DNA of 64,000 nt from assembly GCA_963737405.1 (NCBI GenBank), contig CAVTSL010000011.1, positions 62,001-126,000 of the forward strand, given 5' to 3'. Made by a program: the position numbers and the translations under genes. Under the pieces are notes generated by a model. That model did not search any database, was not told the DNA's origin, and worked only from the letters and a program-made list of their open reading frames with translations. Source of the stretch: JACCTU01 sp963737405 (GTDB taxonomy: Bacteria; Actinomycetota; Thermoleophilia; Gaiellales; Gaiellaceae). This document shows positions 34,861-42,418 of the stretch, piece by piece (within the stretch, counting starts at the first letter, position 1; each line of letters starts with the position of its first letter).

Positions 34861-35759
34861 CAGAACTCCCGGTCGAAGTCGGTCGCGCCGTCCGGCCCGA
34901 TGTGCGCCGAGGCGCGCCGCGCCGCCCAGCACTGGTAGTTGACCGCGACGGGGTTGAGCGTCATGTGCGTGTCCGCGTGCTCGATGTGGCACTGGAGCAC
35001 CGTGACGTCGCCGCCGAGGCCCATCGGCCCGATTCCCGTCTCGTTCAGGAGCTCGAACAGCTCGTCCTCGAGCTGCGCCACGACGGGATCGCCGTTGCGC
35101 GTCCCGATCGGCCGCATGATCGCCTCCTTGGCGAGGTGCATCGCGTAGTCCGCCGAGCCGCCGATGCCCACGCCGACGATCCCGGGTGGGCACGGCTTGC
35201 CGCCGGCGCCGACGATCGACTCGAGCACGAACTGCTTGATCCCCTTCACGCCGTCGGCGGGGACGCACATCTTCAGGAAGCTCATGTTCTCGCTGCCGGA
35301 TCCCTTCGGCACGCACTTGACGTCGAGCCCGTCCCAGTCCGCGATGAACTCCCAGTGCACGATCGGCAGCCGGTAGCCGATGTTCGGCCCGGTGTTCTCG
35401 CGCGTGATCGTGTGCACCGCGTTCGAGCGGAGCGGGTGCTCGATCGTCGCGCGCGCGGTGCCGTCGCGCAGGCCCTCGTAGATGCGCACGGGATGGAGCG
35501 GGAAGTGCTCGCCGACGCGGCAGTGGTAGACGGCGATGCCGGTGTCCTGGCAGACGAGGTTCTTCTCGTCGTCGGCGATGTTGATGTTGCGGTGGATCGT
35601 CTCGAGCACGCGCTTGCCGGGCACAGACGTCTCCCGCTCGCGCGCCGCCGCCAGCGCGTCGCGCAGGTCCTGCGGGATGTCCTTCAACGCCCAGACGTAG
35701 AGGTGCGCCGCGGCGTCCTCCACCGTGTGCTGCAGGTCTACGGTCGTTATCGCGCTCAT
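34860..35759 (-). CDS. Class I fumarate hydratase-type alpha subunit (4Fe-4S)
   Basis: 299 aa from ATG 35759. Three conserved cysteines in the expected order are the cluster ligands: NLVCQDTGIAVYH, SFLKMCVPADGV and GKPCPPGIVGVGIGG. NTGPNIGYRLPIVHWEF and AIMRPIGTRNGDPVVAQLE complete the catalytic domain. It should interconvert malate and fumarate or a structural analogue by anti addition of water. The genome may have a separate housekeeping fumarase; this copy is embedded in a sulfur operon, overlapping the flavoprotein gene upstream (ATGA) and the beta gene downstream. Confidence 0.9.
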   Translation of the reverse strand: MSAITTVDLQHTVEDAAAHLYVWALKDIPQDLRDALAAARERETSVPGKRVLETIHRNINIADDEKNLVCQDTGIAVYHCRVGEHFPLHPVRIYEGLRDGTARATIEHPLRSNAVHTITRENTGPNIGYRLPIVHWEFIADWDGLDVKCVPKGSGSENMSFLKMCVPADGVKGIKQFVLESIVGAGGKPCPPGIVGVGIGGSADYAMHLAKEAIMRPIGTRNGDPVVAQLEDELFELLNETGIGPMGLGGDVTVLQCHIEHADTHMTLNPVAVNYQCWAARRASAHIGPDGATDFDREF

Positions 35760-36937
35760 ACCTTCGCTTTCTCCGCCGCGGCCGCTCCTGCACGCCGGCC
35801 GAACACGGTGCACTCGAGGAGTGAGTTGCCCATCATGCGGTTCCGCCCGTGCGTGCCCCCGGCGATCTCGCCGCACGCGAACAACCCTTCGACCGTCGTC
35901 TCGGCGCGCTCGTCGATCACGAGGCCGCCGTTCTGGTAGTGGAGCACCGGATAGGTGAGGATCCGCTCGCGCAAGGGGTCGATGCCGCCGCTCCGGTAGC
36001 GGCGCAGCATGTACGGCAGCGAGATCTCCGCGTCCTCTTCCGCGATGCGCGTCGTGTCGAGGTAGACGGCGGGCCGCCCGTCCGGCGTCTTCACGCCCTT
36101 GCCCTTCTCGACCTCCTCCACGATCGCCTGCGAGACCGCGTCGCGCGGGCCCAGCGAGTCCGTGAACTCGTCGCCGTCGGCGTTCAGCAGCACGGCACCG
36201 TACGCACGCGTCGTCTCGGGGATCGAGTAGCCCTGCATCTTCTCGGGCCACGCACCGCCGTTCGGGTGGTACTGGAGCGCGTCGAGGTCGCGCGACTCCG
36301 CCCCGATGTCGAGCGCGATCTGCGTCACCTCGCCCGTCGCGCCGGGGTGGTTCGTCGAGAGCTCGCCGCGCTCCTTCGCGACGCGGAAGCACCGACCGCC
36401 CGCCGCGAGGACGACCGTCGACGCCTCGAGCTCGTGCTCGCCGACGCGCGCGCGCCAGCCGTGCTCCGTCCGAACGAGCTCGGAGAGCGGCGACTTCGGG
36501 TAGAGCGCGGTGTCGGACGCCTCGACGGCATCCCGCAACGCCTTCGTGATGGCGTGCCCCGTCCGGTCGCCGACCTGGAGCAGGCGTTTGCGCGTCGCGC
36601 CGCCGCAGCGCGCGAGCCGGTAGCCGCCGTTCTCGCGCGTGAACTCGACGCCGAGCTCCTCGAGCCAGTGGATCGCGCCCGGCGCCTCCGTGGTCAGCAC
36701 CTCGACGAGCCGCCGGTCGGCGGTCTCGTGGCTCGAGCTCCAGACGTCCTCGGCGTGCTGCTCGGGCGAGTCGTCCTCACCGAATGCGGCCTGGATGCCG
36801 CCCTGCGCCTTCGCCGAGTTGCACGACTGGAGCGATCCCTTCGTGGCCAGAGCGACGCGCGCCCCCGCACGCTCGGCGGAAACAGCGGCGGCGAGGCCGG
36901 AGGCCCCGCTGCCGATCACGAGCACGTCGAACGGCAC
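35756..36937 (-). CDS. FAD-dependent fumarate reductase/succinate dehydrogenase-like flavoprotein (short form)
   Basis: 393 aa, clearly shorter than SdhA/FrdA (about 570) or L-aspartate oxidase (about 530): the C-terminal helical domain is missing. FAD-binding GSGASGLAAAVSAERAG at residues 9-25, GGIQAAFGEDDSPEQHAED, and the conserved end FACGEIAGGTHGRNRMMGNS. Dicarboxylate-site elements are kept: LGPRDAVSQAIVEE (catalytic arginine region) and HYQNGGLVID (usual HYTMGG). No FrdB or NadA partner is adjacent. It likely reduces or oxidises a fumarate-like substrate made by the fumarase genes it overlaps. GTG 36937 sits 6 bases after TACAGT, so the transcript is probably leaderless. Confidence 0.8.
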   Translation of the reverse strand: MPFDVLVIGSGASGLAAAVSAERAGARVALATKGSLQSCNSAKAQGGIQAAFGEDDSPEQHAEDVWSSSHETADRRLVEVLTTEAPGAIHWLEELGVEFTRENGGYRLARCGGATRKRLLQVGDRTGHAITKALRDAVEASDTALYPKSPLSELVRTEHGWRARVGEHELEASTVVLAAGGRCFRVAKERGELSTNHPGATGEVTQIALDIGAESRDLDALQYHPNGGAWPEKMQGYSIPETTRAYGAVLLNADGDEFTDSLGPRDAVSQAIVEEVEKGKGVKTPDGRPAVYLDTTRIAEEDAEISLPYMLRRYRSGGIDPLRERILTYPVLHYQNGGLVIDERAETTVEGLFACGEIAGGTHGRNRMMGNSLLECTVFGRRAGAAAAEKAKV

Positions 36938-36943
36938 GCGATG

Positions 36944-36949
36944 ACTGTA
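36944..36949 (-). promoter_or_regulatory. Candidate -10 (TACAGT) of the flavoprotein-fumarase-sulfur operon
   Basis: Minus strand TACAGT ends 6 bases before GTG 36937. With the LysR-type box centred about 42 bases upstream of the start codon, the arrangement suits a LysR-activated leaderless promoter. Confidence 0.5.
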
Positions 36950-36966
36950 TCACCGCCTTTGTAATC

Positions 36967-36982
36967 CGTCGCATTAGCGACG
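36967..36982. terminator. Hairpin CGTCGC-ATTA-GCGACG after the MFS stop
   Basis: A perfect 6-bp stem with a 4-base loop begins 5 bases after the MFS stop on the minus strand and overlaps the LysR-type box. There is no T-run. It may weaken read-through from the MFS gene, or simply be part of the regulator site. Confidence 0.35.
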
Positions 36983-36987
36983 CTTAT
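36972..36987 (-). promoter_or_regulatory. LysR-type box before the flavoprotein operon
   Basis: Minus strand ATAAGCGTCGCTAATG, with T-N11-A spacing. It matches the box at the lysR start (ATAAGCATCCATTATG) at 12 of 16 positions and the sbp box at 11. AT-rich 16-mers of this similarity are unexpected in such GC-rich DNA. Confidence 0.65.
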
Positions 36988-38235
36988 CTAGGTCGTCGCC
37001 GTCTCCGCCGTCGGGGAGCGGCGCAGCACGGCCGGCAGACCCTCCTCGATCGCGAGCGAGGCGACCGCGCAGAGCGCGCAGACACCGGCCGCCCCGAGCC
37101 ACAGGAGTGCCGGCGACGTCGCGAGCGCGAGGGCGCCGAGCGCCGGGCCGAGCGCGAAGCCGAGCTGGGCCGTCGTCAGCCACGCCGCCATGTAGCGCCC
37201 GCGGAGCTCGGCCGGCGCGAGATCCGACACGAGCGGGCCCTGCACGACGCCGTGGATGCACTCGCCGAGCGCGAAGACCGCCGCGGCGACGAGCAGGAAC
37301 CCGGCCGCGAGCGTCGTCCGCGACGTCCCGCCTGCCGCGAGCGCGAGCACCCAGCTGAAGGCCCAGATCCCGCCCATCACGGCGAGCGCCTGCATCCGCC
37401 GTCGCCCTTCGAGGATCCGCGTGACCGGGAACTGCGCGACGACGATCGTGATCGTGTTCACGACGAAGACGAGGCCGATCACGCGCTCGCCGACGCCGAC
37501 GTCGTTCTTCGCGAACAGCGGCAGCACCGAGTTCAGCAGCGCGACGCCCGCGGTCACGAACGCGAAGTTGACGGCGATCAGCGCGATGAAGGTCCGGTCG
37601 CGAAGGACCGCGCGGTAGCGGCCCGAGGACTGCTCGCCGACCACGGGCTGCACCGCAGGGACGAACGCCAGCGCCGCGGCGAACACGAGGCTCGTCGCCG
37701 CGTTGAGGACGAAGATGATCGTGAACGTCCCGGGATCGGAGACCGTCACGAGCAACCCCGCGGCGAGGCTTCCGATCGCGAGCCCGAGGTTGCCGCCGAC
37801 TCGCTGCACGGCGTACGCCGACGGCCGCAGCTCGGGCGGCGTCACCGCGGCGAGCAAGCCGGAGTAGCTCGGCCAGAACGCGCCGCGCCCGGCACCCGCG
37901 ATCGCCGCGAGCACGAGCGCCTGCCAGACCTCGCGCACGAGCGGGAAGAGCCCGAAGCCGACTGCGAGCAGCACGAGCGCGACCGCCGCAGTCACGCGGC
38001 CGCCGAGCCGGTCGAACAGCGCACCCGCCGCGATCCCGCAGACGAGCGCGGTGACGAAGTGCACGGTCGGCACGAGGCCGGCGGCGCCGAGCGAGAACCC
38101 GCGCACGTTGTGTAGGTAGATCAGGAGGAACGGGACGATCAGCCCGTTCCCGACCGAGTTCACGGCGAAGCCGAGGTTGAGGATCCAGACCGGCCGCGGC
38201 AGTCCGGGGACGGCGACCCGGAATCGATTACCCAC
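36988..38235 (-). CDS. MFS transporter (12 TM)
   Basis: 415 aa from GTG 38235. Twelve hydrophobic helices; motif A appears as AAGALFDRLGGRVTAAVAL between helices 2 and 3, and the second half repeats the pattern with PVTRILEGRRRMQALAVMG. It belongs to the general drug/metabolite:H+ group with no diagnostic substrate motif. It lies 41 bases after the dehydrogenase gene and 50 bases before the flavoprotein gene on the same strand, so export or import of a metabolite handled by these enzymes is a reasonable guess. Confidence 0.85.
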   Translation of the reverse strand: MGNRFRVAVPGLPRPVWILNLGFAVNSVGNGLIVPFLLIYLHNVRGFSLGAAGLVPTVHFVTALVCGIAAGALFDRLGGRVTAAVALVLLAVGFGLFPLVREVWQALVLAAIAGAGRGAFWPSYSGLLAAVTPPELRPSAYAVQRVGGNLGLAIGSLAAGLLVTVSDPGTFTIIFVLNAATSLVFAAALAFVPAVQPVVGEQSSGRYRAVLRDRTFIALIAVNFAFVTAGVALLNSVLPLFAKNDVGVGERVIGLVFVVNTITIVVAQFPVTRILEGRRRMQALAVMGGIWAFSWVLALAAGGTSRTTLAAGFLLVAAAVFALGECIHGVVQGPLVSDLAPAELRGRYMAAWLTTAQLGFALGPALGALALATSPALLWLGAAGVCALCAVASLAIEEGLPAVLRRSPTAETATT

Positions 38236-38276
38236 CGACTACATGCTGCCAGGCGGCAACTCGCGGGACAAGACCG

Positions 38277-39230
38277 TCACCAGACCGAACGGAGCAGCTC
38301 GGTCACTTCCTCCGGCGTCGCGGGCCGGGGGTTCGCCTGGTTGCCGGCGCGCGCGGCGGCGGTCGCGCCGAGTCGCGGGAGGTCCTCCTCGGGCACGCCC
38401 AGGTCGCGCAGCCGCGTCGGGCCGGCGAGCGCCGCGAGCTCGGTCACCTTCGCAGCGGGATCGTCGGGCGCCCCGATCGCCTCGCCGAAGCGACGCACGG
38501 CGTCCGGGACGAGCCCTGCGTTGAAGCGGAGCGCCGCCGGAAGGCAGATCGCGTTCGACGTTCCGTGCGCGACCCCGTAGGTCCCGCCGACCGCCTGCGC
38601 CATCGCGTGACCGAGCGCGAGACCGGCGATCGAGAGTGCTTCGCCCGCATGCGACGCACCCTCGAGCAGATGTGTTCGCAGCTCGAGATCGTCCGGCCGT
38701 TCCAGCACACGGGGTAGCAGGTCCGCGATCAGCTGCGCTCCCTGGAGCGCAAGCTCGTCGCCCTCGGGCGTGTGCCCCTTCACGTAGAGCGCCTCCGCCG
38801 TGTGCGCGAGCGCGTTGAGCGCGGTGCCGCCGGTCTGCACGCGAGGCAGCTCGAGGGTCAGCCGCGGCTCGTAGACGATCCCCGCCATGCGCGCGCCGCC
38901 CCCGCCGCCGACCATCTTCCGTCCCGGATCCCGGATGCCGAACGTGTGCGCCCACTCCGAGCCCGAGTACGTCGTCGGCACCGACACGACGGGAAGACCG
39001 CGCGCAGCGGACGGCGCCTTGGCGGTGTCGATCGCACTCCCGCCGCCGACCGCGAGCACACCGTCGACGTCGTCCGGCGCCTCGATCGTGTCGGACGGCA
39101 CCTCGTCCCACCAAGCCGCGTGTGGGATGTCGAGTGACGACCACCGGGGGCTCGCGACGAGCAGCGGCCTCTCGATACCGGCCTCGCTGAGGACCGACGG
39201 GAGCTCTTCCAGCCCCCAGCGGACGATCAC
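38277..39230 (-). CDS. Iron-containing alcohol dehydrogenase, maleylacetate reductase-like
   Basis: 317 aa. NAD(P)-binding GVLAVGGGSAIDTAKA, then PVVSVPTTYSGSEWAHTFGIRD, the maleylacetate reductase version of the Fe-ADH signature. Metal-binding His residues are found in NALAHTAEALY, GLALGHAMAQ and YGVAHGTSNAI. Fe-ADH enzymes reduce aldehydes or keto acids; maleylacetate reductases reduce a C=C bond next to a keto group. Substrate unknown, but in this neighbourhood a sulfonated aldehyde or enoate is worth testing. GTG 39230 overlaps the lysR stop (GTGA), so it is co-expressed with the regulator. Confidence 0.82.
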   Translation of the reverse strand: MIVRWGLEELPSVLSEAGIERPLLVASPRWSSLDIPHAAWWDEVPSDTIEAPDDVDGVLAVGGGSAIDTAKAPSAARGLPVVSVPTTYSGSEWAHTFGIRDPGRKMVGGGGGARMAGIVYEPRLTLELPRVQTGGTALNALAHTAEALYVKGHTPEGDELALQGAQLIADLLPRVLERPDDLELRTHLLEGASHAGEALSIAGLALGHAMAQAVGGTYGVAHGTSNAICLPAALRFNAGLVPDAVRRFGEAIGAPDDPAAKVTELAALAGPTRLRDLGVPEEDLPRLGATAAARAGNQANPRPATPEEVTELLRSVW

Positions 39231-40120
39231 GCGAGGCGTTCCTTGCCGAACGCGACGAACGCTTCCGCGACGCGCGTCGGCGAACGCCGCGCCGCCCGCA
39301 CGAGCGAGACGTCGCGCACGAGGTTCAGTCCGCGAACGCGCGCCTCGGCGAGCGTGCCCCCGGCGAGCTCCTGCTCGACCGCCGAGCGCGAGATGAACGT
39401 GACGCCGTAGCCCGCGAGGACTGCGCTTCGGACCGACTCCTGCAGGCCGAGCTCGAGCGGCACGTCGAAGTCGCGCAGCCGCTCCCCACTCTTTCGCAGC
39501 TCGTCCTCGAGCAGCTGGCGCACGCCGCCGCCTTCCTGCATGACGATCAGCGGCTGGTTCCGCAGCTCGTCGAGCGTGATCGTTCGCCCGGCGAATGCGT
39601 GGTCGGGCGGCGTGGCGAGGATCACCTCGTCGCGGAAGAAGGGCTCGAACGAGACGCCGCGCTGGCGGCGTGCCGCGCCCACGATCCCGAGCTCGAGCTC
39701 GCGCGCCGCCACATGCTCGACGACCGCGTGTGTGTCAGCGACCGTGAGCGACACCTTGACGCCGGGGTTCTCACGCTGGAACTCGCAGAGGAGCAGCGGC
39801 AGCACGATCGCCGCCGGCCCCGTCGACGCGCCGAGGTCGAGCGTCCCGGTCAGCTCGCCCTCGCCGACGGTCGCGACCTCCTCGAGAAGCTGATCCTCGA
39901 GCGAGAGCATCCGCTGCGCGCTCCGGTAGAGTCGTCGCCCCGCCTCGGTGGGCTCGACCCGGCGCCCCGAGCGATCGAGCAGCTGCTTGCCGAGCCGCTT
40001 CTCGAGCGCGCGGATCTGGAGGCTGACAGCGGGCTGCGTGACCCCGAGGCGCTCCGCCGCCTGTGAGAAGCTCTTCCTCTCGACCACCGCGCAGAATGCA
40101 GCCAGCTGGCGCGTATCCAT
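39227..40120 (-). CDS. LysR-type transcriptional regulator
   Basis: 297 aa from ATG 40120 (an ATG two codons upstream, 40126, is also in frame). Winged helix: MDTRQLAAFCAVVERKSFSQ then AAERLGVTQPAVSLQIRALE and GKQLLDRSGRRVEPTEAG. The co-inducer domain (LTGTLDLGASTGPAAIVLP, IVMQEGGGVRQLLEDELR) resembles CysL/CysB-like regulators. The start codon is within a T-N11-A palindrome; related boxes precede the flavoprotein and sbp units. I infer that it controls the sulfur region and itself. No Shine-Dalgarno is seen, so leaderless translation is likely. Confidence 0.9.
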   Translation of the reverse strand: MDTRQLAAFCAVVERKSFSQAAERLGVTQPAVSLQIRALEKRLGKQLLDRSGRRVEPTEAGRRLYRSAQRMLSLEDQLLEEVATVGEGELTGTLDLGASTGPAAIVLPLLLCEFQRENPGVKVSLTVADTHAVVEHVAARELELGIVGAARRQRGVSFEPFFRDEVILATPPDHAFAGRTITLDELRNQPLIVMQEGGGVRQLLEDELRKSGERLRDFDVPLELGLQESVRSAVLAGYGVTFISRSAVEQELAGGTLAEARVRGLNLVRDVSLVRAARRSPTRVAEAFVAFGKERLA

Positions 40121-40134
40121 AAGCATCCATTATG
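40118..40134. promoter_or_regulatory. LysR-type box spanning the divergent lysR and sugar transferase start codons
   Basis: CATAAGCATCCATTATG has perfect 5-base arms (CATAA/TTATG) and T-N11-A spacing. The outer CAT and ATG are the start codons of lysR (minus) and the sugar transferase (plus), so binding here would cover both starts. Confidence 0.65.
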
Positions 40135-40806
40135 ACTGAACGCCCCGACTCACTCGCGGAGCGGTACGCGCGGCTGGCCCGCGAGTCGCCCCGCCGCGGT
40201 CCGGACGTCGCGATCAGGGCGCTCGACATCGCGTTCTCGCTCCTGTTCTCGCTCGTCGCGCTTCCGTTCGGGCTCGGGGTCGCGGTCGCGATCCTCGTCA
40301 CGACCGGTCGGCCGATGCTCTACAGCGGCGAGCGCGTCGGCCGCGCCGGGCGGGTCTTCACGATGCACAAGTTCCGCACGCTGAAGCCAGACGCCGAGAG
40401 CCGGCTCGGCGGCTACCTCGGCCCGGAGCTCGTCGAGCGCACGCGCGACGAGGTGACCCGCCTCGGTCGCTGGCTCCGCGCGACGCAGCTCGACGAGCTG
40501 CCGCAGTTCTGGAACGTCCTTCGCGGCGACATGAGCTTCGTCGGCCCGCGCCCGATCCGCCCACGCTTCTTCGAGGAGCTCGCCGAGCAGCTGCCGGCGT
40601 ACTGGCAGCGCCTCGTCGTCCGGCCGGGTCTGACCGGCCTCGCGCAGGTCCGGCGCGGCTACGAGACGTCGATGTCGGACAAGCTCGCGCACGACCTCGA
40701 GTGGATCGCCGATCGGTCGGTGCGCCTCTACCTGCGGACGCTCTGGTCGACCGGCTGGCGCGTCGTGCGCCAGTCGGCGCGCGGCGTCGTACACCCGGGC
40801 GACTAG
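40132..40806 (+). CDS. Undecaprenyl-phosphate sugar phosphotransferase-like sugar transferase
   Basis: 224 aa. One N-terminal hydrophobic hairpin (LDIAFSLLFSLVALPFGLGV) followed by the bacterial sugar transferase domain: GERVGRAGRVFTMHKFRT, LGRWLRATQLDELPQFWNVL and MSFVGPRPIRPRF, with VVRPGLTGLAQV near the end. Such enzymes move sugar-1-phosphate from a UDP-sugar to undecaprenyl phosphate and start repeat-unit synthesis. It lacks the large N-terminal CoA-binding-like domain of WbaP/CpsE, so it is a short PglC/WcaJ-core form. Starts at ATG in the LysR-type palindrome, 11 bases from lysR; stop shared with the convergent antiporter in one CTAG. Confidence 0.9.
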   Translation: MTERPDSLAERYARLARESPRRGPDVAIRALDIAFSLLFSLVALPFGLGVAVAILVTTGRPMLYSGERVGRAGRVFTMHKFRTLKPDAESRLGGYLGPELVERTRDEVTRLGRWLRATQLDELPQFWNVLRGDMSFVGPRPIRPRFFEELAEQLPAYWQRLVVRPGLTGLAQVRRGYETSMSDKLAHDLEWIADRSVRLYLRTLWSTGWRVVRQSARGVVHPGD

Positions 40807-42395
40807 TCTCGGTCGAGCCGGGCGTCCTCGAGCGCGATGTCGCGGAGGACGCGGTTCATCACCGCGTCCGAGATCCCGCCCTCGCGCCGCATCTCGACGA
40901 CGGCGTGCTCCTCGGCGCGCAGGAGCTCGCGCCGGAGTCGCTGATACGACCCCGAACGCTCCTCGATCCCGCCGTCGCCGTGGCCGAGGCGCTCGGCGAA
41001 CCGGTCGATCCGGAACCGGTACAGGCCACGCGAGCGCTCCAGCGTGTCCTCGCGGACCCATCCCTCGCGCTCGATCTCGTCGAGGCGTTCGAGCGCCGCC
41101 ATCGCGGCGCGCTTGCGGGCCCTCGCGTCCTCCTCGGCCTCGAGCCCGTCGTCCTCGAGGCCGAGCCGCTCGATGAGCCACGGCAGCGTGAGGCCCTGGA
41201 CGACGAGCGTGAAGAGGATGACGCAGAACGTCAGGAAGATGATCAGGTCGCGTGCGGGGAACGGCGCGCCGGAGTCGGTCTCGAGCGGGATCGCGAGCGC
41301 CGCTGCGAGCGAGACCGCACCGCGTAGGCCGGCCCAGCCGAGCGTGAAGGGAATCGACCACGGCGGATACGGGTCTCGCGCGCGGATCCGGGCCGAGAGG
41401 TACCGCGGCACGTACGCGAACGGGAACACGAGCGCGAGCCGGATCAGCACGACCGTGGCGACCACCGCGACGCCCGCGGTCGCGACCTCCGAGCGAGACC
41501 AGCCCGTGAGCCCGTCGAGGATCTGCGGCAGCTGGAGCCCGACGAGCGTGAAGAGGACCGCATTCATGATGAAGACGAGGATGCGCCAGAACGCCTCGCC
41601 CTGAAGGCGCGTGTCCGTGGTCGTGAGCTCCGGCGTGTACCAGCCGAGGTAGATCCCGCTGGTCACCGCGGCGAGGACCGCGGAGACACCCAGCGCCTCG
41701 GCCGGCAGATACGCGAGGTAGCCGGTGAGGAGCGCGATCGTGATCTCGGTCGGCGCGTGATGGATCCTCCGCCGGATCTGCCGAATCACGTATCCCACTG
41801 CCAGCCCGATCGCGACACCCGCGACCGCGTTCAACACGAGGCGGCCGCCTGCTTCCCAGAGCGAGAACGCACCGGTCACGGTCGCGACCACGGCGGTGCG
41901 GTAGAAGACGAGCGCGGTTGCGTCGTTGACGAGGCTCTCGCCCTCGATCACGGTGACGAGCCGCCGCGGCACACCGAGACGGCGCGCGATCGTCGTCGCC
42001 GCGAGCGGGTCCGTCGGCGAGACGACGGCGCCGAGCACGAACGCCGCGGGCCACGTGATCTCGTCGATCACTGCATGGGCGACGACCGCGACCCCCACCA
42101 TCGTCGCGCCGACGAGACCGACGGCGAGGAGCGAGATCGGCCTGATGTTGGCGCGGAGGTCGCGTAGCGACGTGAAGAACGCCGACGCATAGAGCAGCGG
42201 CGGCAGGAACGCGATCAGCACGAGCTCCGGCGGCAGCTCGAAGTCGGGCAGGCCGGGCACGAACCCGAGCGCGAGGCCGCCCAGCACGAGCAGGATCGGG
42301 TACGGGATGCTGAAGAACGACGCGAAGACGAGGAGCGCCGTCATCGCGACGAGCAGCCCCGTCAGCTGCCACAGCTCCTGCGAGTGGAGCTCCAC
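40803..42395 (-). CDS. Na+/H+ antiporter (CPA1, NhaP/NhaK-like) with cytosolic tail
   Basis: 530 aa from GTG 42395. About 12 helices; VLGAVVSPTDPLAATTIARR and GESLVNDATALVFYR hold the conserved Asp residues for ion translocation, GLRGAVSLAAALAIPL the conserved Arg/Gly-rich helix. The last 110 residues form a charged, probably helical cytosolic domain (DEIEREGWVREDTLERSR). It exchanges Na+ (or K+) for protons. Divergent from asnB; its TATCGT hexamer ends 6 bases before the GTG. Confidence 0.9.
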   Translation of the reverse strand: MELHSQELWQLTGLLVAMTALLVFASFFSIPYPILLVLGGLALGFVPGLPDFELPPELVLIAFLPPLLYASAFFTSLRDLRANIRPISLLAVGLVGATMVGVAVVAHAVIDEITWPAAFVLGAVVSPTDPLAATTIARRLGVPRRLVTVIEGESLVNDATALVFYRTAVVATVTGAFSLWEAGGRLVLNAVAGVAIGLAVGYVIRQIRRRIHHAPTEITIALLTGYLAYLPAEALGVSAVLAAVTSGIYLGWYTPELTTTDTRLQGEAFWRILVFIMNAVLFTLVGLQLPQILDGLTGWSRSEVATAGVAVVATVVLIRLALVFPFAYVPRYLSARIRARDPYPPWSIPFTLGWAGLRGAVSLAAALAIPLETDSGAPFPARDLIIFLTFCVILFTLVVQGLTLPWLIERLGLEDDGLEAEEDARARKRAAMAALERLDEIEREGWVREDTLERSRGLYRFRIDRFAERLGHGDGGIEERSGSYQRLRRELLRAEEHAVVEMRREGGISDAVMNRVLRDIALEDARLDRD

Positions 42396-42401
42396 GCTGG
42401 G

Positions 42402-42411
42402 ACGATAGTTT
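42402..42411. promoter_or_regulatory. Overlapping divergent -10 elements (TATCGT minus, TAGTTT plus)
   Basis: The 23-base gap contains minus TATCGT (42402-42407), 6 bases before the antiporter GTG, and plus TAGTTT (42406-42411), 7 bases before the asnB GTG. Both fit leaderless starts, and the hexamers share two bases. Confidence 0.5.
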
Positions 42412-42418
42412 GCTCCTC

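Noticed and set aside
35756..36937. Calling the flavoprotein L-aspartate oxidase (nadB)
   Set aside because: It lacks the C-terminal domain and no nadA or nadC is adjacent.
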